Below, piece after piece: positions 1-6,334 of a stretch of DNA of 6,364 bases. The notes beneath the pieces were generated by a model. That model searched no databases. It saw nothing but the letters and a program-made list of their open reading frames with translations, and had not been told where the DNA came from. Numbering within the stretch: position 1 is the first letter of the stretch; every line of letters begins with the position of its first letter. The stretch comes from RGIG6307 sp964424345 (GTDB taxonomy: Bacteria; Bacillota; Clostridia; Lachnospirales; Lachnospiraceae): contig CAYRIK010000056.1 of NCBI GenBank assembly GCA_964424345.1, positions 1 through 6,364 of the forward strand, in the 5' to 3' direction. The translations under genes and the position numbers were made by a program.

Positions 1-1
1 A

Positions 2-51
2 AACCGACCTCCCAATCGTTAGATTTTTGGTCTAACTTTTGGGGGTCGGTT
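2..51 (-). terminator. Long hairpin after the operon: candidate terminator or IS end
   Basis: A nested inverted repeat is directly visible. Bases 2-9 pair with 44-51 (AACCGACC/GGTCGGTT), T10 is bulged, 11-15 pair with 39-43 (CCCAA/TTGGG), and 18-23 pair with 31-36 (GTTAGA/TCTAAC) around a 7-nt loop. It lies about 54 nt beyond the stop codon of the last operon gene. On the minus strand the stem is followed by T residues up to the window edge, so it could be the intrinsic terminator of the gltX operon. The U-tract is cut off by the edge and cannot be judged. The long arms with an inner hairpin are unusual for a simple terminator. The outer end reads TGAACCGACCCCCAAAAG on the minus strand, which resembles IS3-family terminal repeats, so a mobile-element end is the main alternative. 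Confidence 0.5.
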
Positions 52-104
52 CATTTCTGCCTTATACGCTGTCTTTTTGTATCTTTATCATATTCGCATG
101 AAAC

Positions 105-908
105 TTATTTTGTGTCTTCACATGCCACATAATTTGTTGTTTTTGTTCCAATAAAACCAATTTCTTCAAAATCTTTTGGATTATTGCGTATGATGTAATC
201 AATGTAAGATGCAATCATATCCGCAGTAAAAACATATCCTGCTGGATTCATATGGTTGTGCATAAATAATGCTTCTTTTACTTTTTCATCGTAAACCGGA
301 CCATATTCATATAAATCAATCAAATACGCATTATCAAAACATTCTGCCATTTCTCGGATGCGTGCATTTACTTCCAGTTTCGCTGGTATATTTTCTGCAT
401 CAGTCTCTTTTGGCTGTGTTACAAAGAAAAACTTTGCTCTTGGCTGAATTTCTTTATAACGCTGTACAATCTTTGCATAATATCCTACAAAGGACTCTTT
501 ATTATTATTGTAGTCTTCAAAATCAATATCATCGATTGTTCCGATATGCTCTGCATCGTTTTTATCATTTACTCCAAGCGCAATGATATACGCCTGACAA
601 GCCTTATCAGGCATCCAAAATTCATGATATTCTGCATATCCTCCACAATACTGTCTTGCTGTCATACCGCCCGCTGAAAAGTTATATACGGTACTTCCTG
701 TCATACGTGCAATATGCTGTCCCCAAGAATACTCGTATTTATCATAATAACCATATGTATCATTTCGACGTTTTATCTGAAATTCTCCTGAAGAAAGGCT
801 GTCTCCAATGCAGGCAATCTTTCTAAAAATTCTGCAATATCCACCATTTACTGCGATATGATCTAATGGTTTTTCATTTTCATTTGGTAAATATCTGCTC
901 ATATCCAT
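105..908 (-). CDS. SGNH/GDSL hydrolase family protein, cytoplasmic
   Basis: A 267-residue protein with the blocks of the SGNH/GDSL serine hydrolases (esterases, lipases and deacetylases acting on acyl or acetyl esters). Block I is IGDSLSSGE with nucleophile Ser37. Block II is NFSAGG, with an oxyanion glycine at 80 or 81. Block III is GVND with Asn114. Block V is HNHMNPAGY, with the likely catalytic His219. The usual block V Asp three residues before the His is Met216 here, so the protein may work as a Ser-His dyad or take an acid from elsewhere. There is no signal peptide or membrane segment, so it should be cytoplasmic. The ATG start is supported by GAGGA (917-921) 8 nt upstream. This ribosome binding site sits between the start and the recU stop 15 nt away, marking the gene as last in the operon. 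The substrate is unknown, and no neighbour suggests polysaccharide or lipid metabolism. Confidence 0.88.
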   Translation of the reverse strand: MDMSRYLPNENEKPLDHIAVNGGYCRIFRKIACIGDSLSSGEFQIKRRNDTYGYYDKYEYSWGQHIARMTGSTVYNFSAGGMTARQYCGGYAEYHEFWMPDKACQAYIIALGVNDKNDAEHIGTIDDIDFEDYNNNKESFVGYYAKIVQRYKEIQPRAKFFFVTQPKETDAENIPAKLEVNARIREMAECFDNAYLIDLYEYGPVYDEKVKEALFMHNHMNPAGYVFTADMIASYIDYIIRNNPKDFEEIGFIGTKTTNYVACEDTK

Positions 909-923
909 TGTACTTTTCCTCTT

Positions 924-1463
924 TTAATCTATATCTCTGTCTTCTAAATCCATCTTTAACGCTTCCAAATATGGAACTAATACACCATGTTTTTTCGGAA
1001 GGATGTATGCTGGATTTAATTCTTCATAACGAAAGCTTTTTCGTCCGCCTTCTTTGGCTCTATTCCAAAAATACAGCAGCATTTCATACGGAAGATAATA
1101 TAATACATCTTTTCCTGTAAAATAAATCAAGAAAAATGCAATCCCACCTTGTTTTTCAAAATCCCCCATAAACGTCACCTGATGCTCATGAATGTTTTGC
1201 AGTGCAAATGTATCTTTTGCACATTCCTTTGCATCAAAACAGACCGGGATTCCTTGTACTGCTCCAATATAGTCTACCGTACTTTTCTGGTCAAAATAGG
1301 CTAATGTAATATGCCTTGTCTGTTGATCCATACGTACAGGTGTAATCGGTGTTGGAACCTTTTGAATCAGTGCAAGACCATGTTCTCTATATTTTTCATT
1401 TGTCTTGTTGATCATATCTTCCAGCGTAGAACCTCTTAACCCTCTGGAATTCCATGTTGCCAT
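924..1463 (-). CDS. recU: Holliday junction resolvase RecU
   Basis: A 179-residue RecU, the Holliday junction resolvase of Bacillota (functional counterpart of RuvC), which nicks four-way junctions during recombination and chromosome segregation. Recognisable parts in order: the N-terminal NSRGLRGSTLEDMIN region with Glu15, TNEKY, the KVPTPITPV segment (35-43), STVDY with Asp64, CFDAKE with Asp77 and Lys79, NIHEHQ (90-95), and GGIAFFLIYF (106-115). Asp64, Asp77 and Lys79 fit the PD-(D/E)xK nuclease core. The known Bacillus RecU has Glu-Ala-Lys where this one has Asp-Ala-Lys, a conservative change allowed by the fold. It is shorter than Bacillus RecU (about 206 aa), mainly at the N-terminus. 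The ATG start has a GAGGAG ribosome binding site (1470-1475) at 6 nt. It lies 20 nt after the pseudouridine synthase gene and 15 nt before the hydrolase gene, in the same operon as a helicase. Confidence 0.93.
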   Translation of the reverse strand: MATWNSRGLRGSTLEDMINKTNEKYREHGLALIQKVPTPITPVRMDQQTRHITLAYFDQKSTVDYIGAVQGIPVCFDAKECAKDTFALQNIHEHQVTFMGDFEKQGGIAFFLIYFTGKDVLYYLPYEMLLYFWNRAKEGGRKSFRYEELNPAYILPKKHGVLVPYLEALKMDLEDRDID

Positions 1464-1483
1464 GCTTTTCTCCTCGTTGTATC

Positions 1484-2494
1484 TTATGCCTGATATGTTT
1501 GTAAAATCTGTTCATATACATCAGGTTCTTCTGCATAAAAAGTACGGTTAGACAATGCATACATTTCATGTTCTTCTGAAATATTTGGAAATTCCAAACG
1601 ATATGCATGCAAAAGCTGATCTTCCACTTTATATGCTCGCTTAAATATTTTATTATATTCTACATTTCCATATTTATAATCACCGACTAACGGATGCCCA
1701 ATACTAGCTAAATGGGCACGAATCTGATGTGTCTTTCCTGTAATCAGCTCTACTTCCATATATGTAATATTTCCGCAGATTTTTAATGGCTTATAAACAG
1801 TACGTATTGCGCTGCTGCCAGGTACTTCTTTCTCATAAATAGTTACCTTATTTGTTGCTTCATTTTTAGAAAGATAACCACTGATAGATGCTCCCTTTGA
1901 CATTGCTCCACATACAAACAAGCGATAATATTTGCGTATGCTTCGATCTTTAATCCACTGATTTAACTGTTGTGTACCCTTTAAAGACTTACCGCAAATC
2001 AGTAGTCCAGATGTATTTCTGTCCAGACGATTGCAAATAGATGGCTTATAACTAATCAAAGACTCTTTTGTAATCTGTTTTGTTGCAAGCAAATATCCAA
2101 TAAACCACTCATTAACAGACTGATCCTTATCAGAAGCCTTTTGACTTAATATTCCAGAAGGCTTATTTACAAGCAATACATGATCATCTTCATAAACGAT
2201 TTTTATGCCTTTTAATTCTTCGTATGCCTTTTTATACGGCATAACATCTATTGTAGGATTACTGCTTAATAATTTTCCACCAAACTTTTCATATGTTTCA
2301 TCTGCCAAAAAGACTTTGATTACATCCCCAAGCACAAGACTTTCTTTTCCTTCTGCTTTTTTTCCATTCAGCGTAATATTCTTTTTACGCAGCATTTTGT
2401 ATAAAAAACTATTTCCTGCCTCTGGAAGAAGTTTATGCAACAACTTATCCAAGCGCTGTCCTGCTTCATTTTGTGAAACATGAATTTCCTGCAT
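1484..2494 (-). CDS. RluA-family RNA pseudouridine synthase with S4 domain
   Basis: A 336-residue enzyme that isomerises uridine to pseudouridine in structured RNA, most often 23S rRNA and sometimes tRNA. Residues 1 to about 65 form an S4 RNA-binding domain (AGQRLDKLL near 11-19, the LRKKNITLNGK turn near 35-45, and LGDVI). The catalytic domain begins near residue 97. It carries the RluA motif II CNRLDRNTSGLLI with catalytic Asp158, and the TGKTHQIRAHLASIGHP motif near 252-268 followed by GDYKYG. The length and domain order match the RluC/RluD type rather than the short RluA type without S4. The exact target uridine cannot be read from the sequence, so no gene symbol is given. The ATG start is supported by AGGAG (2503-2507) 8 nt upstream, located in the 18-nt gap after the helicase stop. 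It is the third gene of the operon. Confidence 0.93.
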   Translation of the reverse strand: MQEIHVSQNEAGQRLDKLLHKLLPEAGNSFLYKMLRKKNITLNGKKAEGKESLVLGDVIKVFLADETYEKFGGKLLSSNPTIDVMPYKKAYEELKGIKIVYEDDHVLLVNKPSGILSQKASDKDQSVNEWFIGYLLATKQITKESLISYKPSICNRLDRNTSGLLICGKSLKGTQQLNQWIKDRSIRKYYRLFVCGAMSKGASISGYLSKNEATNKVTIYEKEVPGSSAIRTVYKPLKICGNITYMEVELITGKTHQIRAHLASIGHPLVGDYKYGNVEYNKIFKRAYKVEDQLLHAYRLEFPNISEEHEMYALSNRTFYAEEPDVYEQILQTYQA

Positions 2495-2512
2495 CCAATT
2501 TTCTCCTGTCTT

Positions 2513-4291
2513 TTATTTTAATAATGGCTCTATAAATATCGATGGCTGCATTGTATGGTCTTTTTCACCTTTTATATAGCAAATATGCAAATGATTTTTG
2601 GCACGTGTCATTGCCACATAAAACAATCTGCGTTCTTCCTCTATTTCTTCTTCCGATAATTTAGAACCTTTTGGAATTTTTCCTTTGTTTACATCCAATA
2701 AAAATACGGTATCAAATTCCAACCCTTTTGAAGCATGCATCGTAAGAAGACGCACCCCTTCTTTTTCTTCTTTTGCACCTGATTGCTCTTTTTTATATAA
2801 AGCAGCCTGTGCCATACGGTCATCTTCTACATGACGCAGCCACTCTTCTAAGTTGGCATACTGTTTTAATTCTTGCGTAATTTCTTCCAGCTGCTCATTG
2901 ATTGCATCCCATTGATCCGTATCCATCCCAAGTTTTCGTTCCAGCCATCTTCCATATCCGATACCGCTCCAAATATATTTTATAGCTAAATACGGCCGCA
3001 TCGTACCGATATGCTTTACCTGCTGACCAAGCGGTTCCGGCAAAAATGAAAAATCCATCATCTGCTCTCTTGTAATAAAGCGATTTGGCTTATTTGCTAC
3101 CCGAAGAATATACTGTCTGTCTTTCATCCCAAGTCCAAGACGCATATATGCTTCTATATCTAAATACCATTCCTCATCAAAAATACTCTTTTTGTCTTCT
3201 ACAGACTGATATGGAATCTTCTTTTGTCGAAGCTTATATCCCATACTTCTTAATTCCTGATTGGTACGATAAATAATAGCATATTGTTTTAATCGAGATA
3301 CTTCCTGCTTTTGAAGCATTTGAAACATATATTCATACATTTCTTTTTTCAGTTCAAATGTATGCAGATATACTCCTGTTTTTTCTGGATTATGCGCCTG
3401 TATCTTTTTAGAAAAACGATTTTTATTTCGTTCAATTACCTGCTTGCTGCCTTCTACAATACCATCGGTGCTGCGAAAATTCCGATCAAGCAAAATCTGT
3501 TTCACAGGTTTATAATCTTCCAAAAATCGCTGCATCAACTTTATTTCTGCACCTCGGAAGCGATATATGGATTGATCATCGTCTCCTACGATAAATACGT
3601 TTTTTTCCGGGCCTGCTAAAAGCCGTACAATCTCATACTGCAAAACATTCATATCCTGACATTCATCTAACATAATATATTGAAATTGTTTTTGCCAATA
3701 TGTACGAATATCTTTGTTATCTTTCAATAACTGATAACATTGAAGCATTAAATCATCAAAATCCATATAGCCGTATTCTACTAACGCGCTATGATAGCTT
3801 CGATATAATTGTTTTAAATGTGAAGGCTTTAAATCTGCATATTCTTTGATGTACTTAGAAGAAAGACCATTGTTCATATATAGACTTAAAATACGTTCTA
3901 CTTCTTCTAACTCTACATGTAACTCTTTGTCTAACACCTCATCGCATATTTTTCTAAGAATATGCTTTTTCTCTTCTATAGAAATAAAACGGTTTGGAAC
4001 AGATGTATAGGAATTTCTGAGAATATAATAAAAACAGGAATGAAATGTACCAAACCAGGGATGAGCATCCGGTAATTGCTGATGAAACCGCTGCTCCATT
4101 TCCATAGCCGCTGCTTTGGTAAATGTAATAACTAAGATATGTTCGCTGGCAATACCAAGCTCTTTTATCATATGAATAAGACGATGCGTGATGACAAATG
4201 TTTTTCCACTTCCAGGGCCTGCCAATACAAGGCAGGCCCCTTTGTGGTGTTCTATTGCACATGTTTGTGCAGGTGTGATTTGATTAGGCAA
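2513..4291 (-). CDS. Compact UvrD/PcrA-type superfamily 1 DNA helicase, TTG start
   Basis: A 592-residue ATP-dependent helicase of the UvrD/Rep/PcrA group, whose members unwind DNA 3' to 5' in repair and in removing blocks to replication. All SF1A motifs are visible: Q motif around residues 4-12, Walker A AGPGSGKT (24-31), Ia ITFTKAAAMEM (55-65), Ib GTFHS (81-85), motif II LDECQD (208-213), motif III VGDDDQSIYRFRGA (235-248), motif IV LDRNFRST (268-275), motif V LLTMHASKGLEF (515-526), and motif VI RRLFYVAMTRAK (554-565). It is about 150 residues shorter than PcrA or UvrD. The region between motifs IV and V is reduced, and the protein ends about 27 residues after motif VI, so the C-terminal tail that contacts RNA polymerase in PcrA/UvrD is absent. 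It is probably a paralogue rather than the main PcrA. The start codon is TTG. An in-frame stop lies four codons upstream and no ATG fits, so this start is well supported. It overlaps gltX by 8 nt. Confidence 0.9.
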   Translation of the reverse strand: MPNQITPAQTCAIEHHKGACLVLAGPGSGKTFVITHRLIHMIKELGIASEHILVITFTKAAAMEMEQRFHQQLPDAHPWFGTFHSCFYYILRNSYTSVPNRFISIEEKKHILRKICDEVLDKELHVELEEVERILSLYMNNGLSSKYIKEYADLKPSHLKQLYRSYHSALVEYGYMDFDDLMLQCYQLLKDNKDIRTYWQKQFQYIMLDECQDMNVLQYEIVRLLAGPEKNVFIVGDDDQSIYRFRGAEIKLMQRFLEDYKPVKQILLDRNFRSTDGIVEGSKQVIERNKNRFSKKIQAHNPEKTGVYLHTFELKKEMYEYMFQMLQKQEVSRLKQYAIIYRTNQELRSMGYKLRQKKIPYQSVEDKKSIFDEEWYLDIEAYMRLGLGMKDRQYILRVANKPNRFITREQMMDFSFLPEPLGQQVKHIGTMRPYLAIKYIWSGIGYGRWLERKLGMDTDQWDAINEQLEEITQELKQYANLEEWLRHVEDDRMAQAALYKKEQSGAKEEKEGVRLLTMHASKGLEFDTVFLLDVNKGKIPKGSKLSEEEIEEERRLFYVAMTRAKNHLHICYIKGEKDHTMQPSIFIEPLLK

Positions 4292-5756
4292 GCTTTGCCT
4301 CTAAGAGTTCAATACCCTTCTTTACACGAGCAATGCTTTCTTCTTTACCAATTACTTCCATAATTTCTGTAGCACCGGCAGGTGTCATCTGCTTGCCGCT
4401 TACTGCAGTACGTAATGGCCAGATTGCATAACCATTCTTGCAACCCTTTTCTTCTACATATTTCATTAACATAGCAAAAAGAGCATCATTTGTATATTCT
4501 TCCTGAGCTTCTAATCTTGGAAGTAAATCTTTTAATACTTCTAAAGAAGATTCTTCTGTTGTCTTCATCTTCTTATGAGTATACATAGCTGTATCATACT
4601 CTGGTAATTCATTAAAGAAATCTACTAATTCTGCAATGTCTGGGAATACTTCGATACGAGTCTTTACCATAGCAGCGATTTTCTTTAAATCATAATCCTT
4701 TGTTACTGCTTTCTTTAAATATGGCTCTGCAAGTTCATAGAACTTATCAAAGTCCATAGCCTTTAAATATTCTCCATTCATCCATTTTAATTTCTTAATA
4801 TCGAATACAGATGGAGACTTATTGATACGTCTGTAATCAAACTTTTCAATTAATTCATCTAATGTGAAAATTTCACAGTTATCTTCTGGAGACCAACCAA
4901 GTAAAGCAATGTAGTTTACAACTGCTTCTGTTAAAAAGCCCTGCTCTAATAAATCTTCAAAAGAAGAATGTCCGCTTCTCTTAGATAACTTTTTGTGATT
5001 TTCATCTGTGATCAATGGTAAATGAATGTAAACTGGAATCTGCCAGCCAAATGCTTCGTATAAACGATTGTACTTTGGTGAGCTGGAAAGATATTCGTTA
5101 CCACGAACAACGTGTGTGATATTCATTGTATGATCATCTACTACGTTTGCAAAGTTGTAAGTTGGATATCCGTCAGATTTGATTAAAATCATATCGTCTA
5201 ATTCAGAGTTATCTACTGTAATATCTCCATAAAGTTCATCATGGAATGTAGTTGTACCTTCTGTAGGATTGTTCTGACGAATAACAAATGGCTTGCCTGC
5301 TGCAAGATTTGCTTCTACTTCTTCTTTAGAAAGGCCAAGGCAATGCTTATCATATACTGTGATTTCTTTCATTTCGCCGCCCATATCAATTGTCTGACGA
5401 AGGCTGTCTAAACGCTCTTTATCACAGAAGCAGTAATAAGCTTCTCCCTTGTCAATCAGTTCTTTTGCATACTTCATATAGATACCAGTCTTCATACGTT
5501 CACTCTGAACATATGGACCATATCCGCCGTCCTTATCTGGACCTTCATCATGGATCAAACCTGTTTTTTCAAGTGTACGATAAATAATATCTACTGCTCC
5601 CTCTACAAAACGCTCCTGGTCTGTATCTTCAATACGAAGCATAAAGTCACCGCCTTCATGCTTTGCTACTAAAAACTCATATAATGCTGAACGCAAATTA
5701 CCAACATGCATTCTTCCTGTTGGACTTGGTGCATATCTGGTTCTAATCTTTGTCAT
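4284..5756 (-). CDS. gltX: Glutamyl-tRNA synthetase
   Basis: A 490-residue class I aminoacyl-tRNA synthetase that charges tRNA-Glu with glutamate using ATP. The catalytic Rossmann fold carries the HIGH-type motif PSPTGRMHVGN (10-20), LRIEDTDQER (40-49) in the glutamate/tRNA end region, SDGYPTYNFANVVDDH (194-209), THVVRGNEYLSSSP (214-227), and the KMSKS-type motif KKLSKRSG (255-262). Cys109-x-Cys111 and Cys139 resemble the zinc site of some bacterial GluRS proteins. The helical anticodon-binding domain follows from about residue 330. Length is normal for the family. In many Bacillota lacking GlnRS this enzyme also charges tRNA-Gln for later amidation by GatCAB; whether this one does cannot be read here. 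The ATG start has GAGAGG (5766-5771) 9 nt upstream. It is the first gene of the operon, with its own promoter about 43-71 nt upstream. No T-box leader is present. Confidence 0.97.
   Translation of the reverse strand: MTKIRTRYAPSPTGRMHVGNLRSALYEFLVAKHEGGDFMLRIEDTDQERFVEGAVDIIYRTLEKTGLIHDEGPDKDGGYGPYVQSERMKTGIYMKYAKELIDKGEAYYCFCDKERLDSLRQTIDMGGEMKEITVYDKHCLGLSKEEVEANLAAGKPFVIRQNNPTEGTTTFHDELYGDITVDNSELDDMILIKSDGYPTYNFANVVDDHTMNITHVVRGNEYLSSSPKYNRLYEAFGWQIPVYIHLPLITDENHKKLSKRSGHSSFEDLLEQGFLTEAVVNYIALLGWSPEDNCEIFTLDELIEKFDYRRINKSPSVFDIKKLKWMNGEYLKAMDFDKFYELAEPYLKKAVTKDYDLKKIAAMVKTRIEVFPDIAELVDFFNELPEYDTAMYTHKKMKTTEESSLEVLKDLLPRLEAQEEYTNDALFAMLMKYVEEKGCKNGYAIWPLRTAVSGKQMTPAGATEIMEVIGKEESIARVKKGIELLEAKLA
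4289..4302 (-). promoter_or_regulatory. Ribosome binding site and TTG start of the helicase, inside gltX
   Basis: AGAGG (4302 to 4298 on the minus strand) lies 6 nt before the TTG start (4291-4289). Both are inside the last codons of gltX, whose TAA stop is at 4286-4284. The overlap is the 8-nt string TTGCCTAA. The arrangement implies that ribosomes ending on gltX can restart on the helicase, and the weak TTG start would keep helicase output below that of GltX. The coupling itself is inferred from the layout. Confidence 0.75.
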
Positions 5757-6065
5757 GGATGTATTCCTCTCTTTTATTTGTAAAAATTTCTATGATTAAG
5801 TATATAACAAACTTTCCTTATTATCAAGGAAGAATTATCACTTTTACTGTGAAATCAGCTTTTACAGGTATGAAATTTACTGCTGTTTGCTGTTTTCCTG
5901 CTATCGAACGACATTGGGAAGTACACTTTAATGCCCTATATTCCTCACGCATGAGAAACTTTCTCATTTTGCAAAAGCCAAGTGCTGTTTACAAACAATA
6001 CTTTCTCGTTATCACCTTGCAAAGCATTTCTATATACTAGTAAGCAAATATTTTCCTAAGCATAC
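5757..6065. other. Intergenic stretch without a convincing gene
   Basis: These 309 bases lie between the terminator of the small RNA gene and the gltX start. The left part holds the gltX ribosome binding site and promoter. The rest shows no coding region with a ribosome binding site. It is rich in short AT palindromes: a 17-nt dyad ATGAGAAA-C-TTTCTCAT at 5951-5967, TTTTGCAAAA at 5967-5976, and GTTTACAAAC further right. A 47-codon minus-strand reading frame (5824-5967) lacks a ribosome binding site. No riboswitch or T-box motif was recognised. Confidence 0.6.
5799..5827 (-). promoter_or_regulatory. Promoter of the gltX operon
   Basis: On the minus strand a -35 box TTGATA (5827-5822) and a -10 box TATACT (5804-5799) are separated by exactly 17 bp. 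Each matches the vegetative sigma-A consensus in five of six bases. Transcription should start near 5792, giving a leader of about 36 nt that holds only the gltX ribosome binding site. An inverted repeat TTCCTT-ATTATC-AAGGAA (5814-5831) covers the -35 box and could be an operator, though no regulator can be named. Confidence 0.75.
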
Positions 6066-6093
6066 AAAAAAGGAGTGTTATAAAACACTCCTT
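6066..6093 (-). terminator. Intrinsic terminator downstream of the small RNA gene
   Basis: A perfect 10-bp stem (AAGGAGTGTT, 6070-6079, with AACACTCCTT, 6084-6093) closes a 4-nt loop. On the minus strand it is followed by a T-run (complement of A6066-6070), while the plus side has no T-run, so it works in the minus direction. It insulates the RNA gene from the gltX operon promoter downstream. Confidence 0.88.
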
Positions 6094-6115
6094 ACTTATC
6101 TTTGGTAATATACTG

Positions 6116-6328
6116 AAAAAAACAATCCCCGAGAATGTCGCCTCTTATCAATTGACTCCTAGCGATCGCTAGGTGGGTCACCGCAGCTGATGCTTTTGCC
6201 TTCCACTGCACAAAACCATATAGGTCGGAGGCTTGACAGCTACATCGCAATGTAGGAATCCCGTTTAAAGTAATGTAGGTTCAAACAGATAAGAGTTATC
6301 GTTCACCCCAGGTCAATTGTTTTTTGTT
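6116..6328 (-). ncRNA. Structured small RNA, candidate raiA-motif class (6S RNA as alternative)
   Basis: An RNA of about 213 nt is predicted from its own promoter to a seven-U run (6122 to 6116). Visible hairpins are a 7-bp stem 6280-6286/6263-6269 (one G-U) with a 10-nt loop, CUACAU-UGCG-AUGUAG (6255-6240), a GCCUCC/GGAAGGC stem with one bulge (6227-6232 with 6198-6204) enclosing ACC-UAUAU-GGU, and a perfect 16-nt palindrome CCUAGCGAUCGCUAGG (6158-6173). Two 8-bp long-range pairings (6312-6319 with 6149-6156, and 6288-6295 with 6142-6149) cross each other as a pseudoknot. No reading frame with a ribosome binding site is present, and it does not lie directly in front of a gene, so a trans-acting RNA is more likely than a riboswitch. 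Size, pseudoknot and multi-hairpin form agree with what I recall of raiA-motif RNAs of Clostridia. 6S RNA is normally a long rod with a central bubble, a poorer match. That it is an RNA gene is quite sure; the family is not. Confidence 0.72.
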
Positions 6329-6334
6329 ATTATC

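Noticed and set aside
1396..1608. Minus-strand 70-codon frame across the rluA-recU junction
   Set aside because: It overlaps the end of the pseudouridine synthase gene and the start of recU in another frame, both of which are strongly supported.
269..4363. Several plus-strand frames of 63-105 codons opposite the operon genes
   Set aside because: Each lies wholly or mostly antisense to a recognised gene, and none encodes a recognisable protein.
5757..5830. T-box leader for gltX
   Set aside because: The leader from the predicted start is only about 36 nt, with no T-box sequence and no terminator hairpin.
5824..5967. Minus-strand frame of 47 codons upstream of gltX
   Set aside because: No ribosome binding site before its ATG, its start lies in a palindrome, it ends within the -35 box of gltX, and the protein resembles nothing I know.
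5750..6040. Plus-strand reading frame of 96 codons
   Set aside because: It begins inside the gltX start region, runs across the gltX promoter, has low-complexity content and no ribosome binding site.
6158..6173. Perfect palindrome CCTAGCGATCGCTAGG as a protein operator
   Set aside because: It lies within the RNA gene and is better explained as a hairpin of the RNA.
6116..6328. tmRNA, SRP RNA, RNase P RNA or a metabolite riboswitch
   Set aside because: No tRNA-like end or tag frame, no conserved SRP GGAUCCAGCA-like or RNase P core strings, and no gene follows directly that a riboswitch could control.
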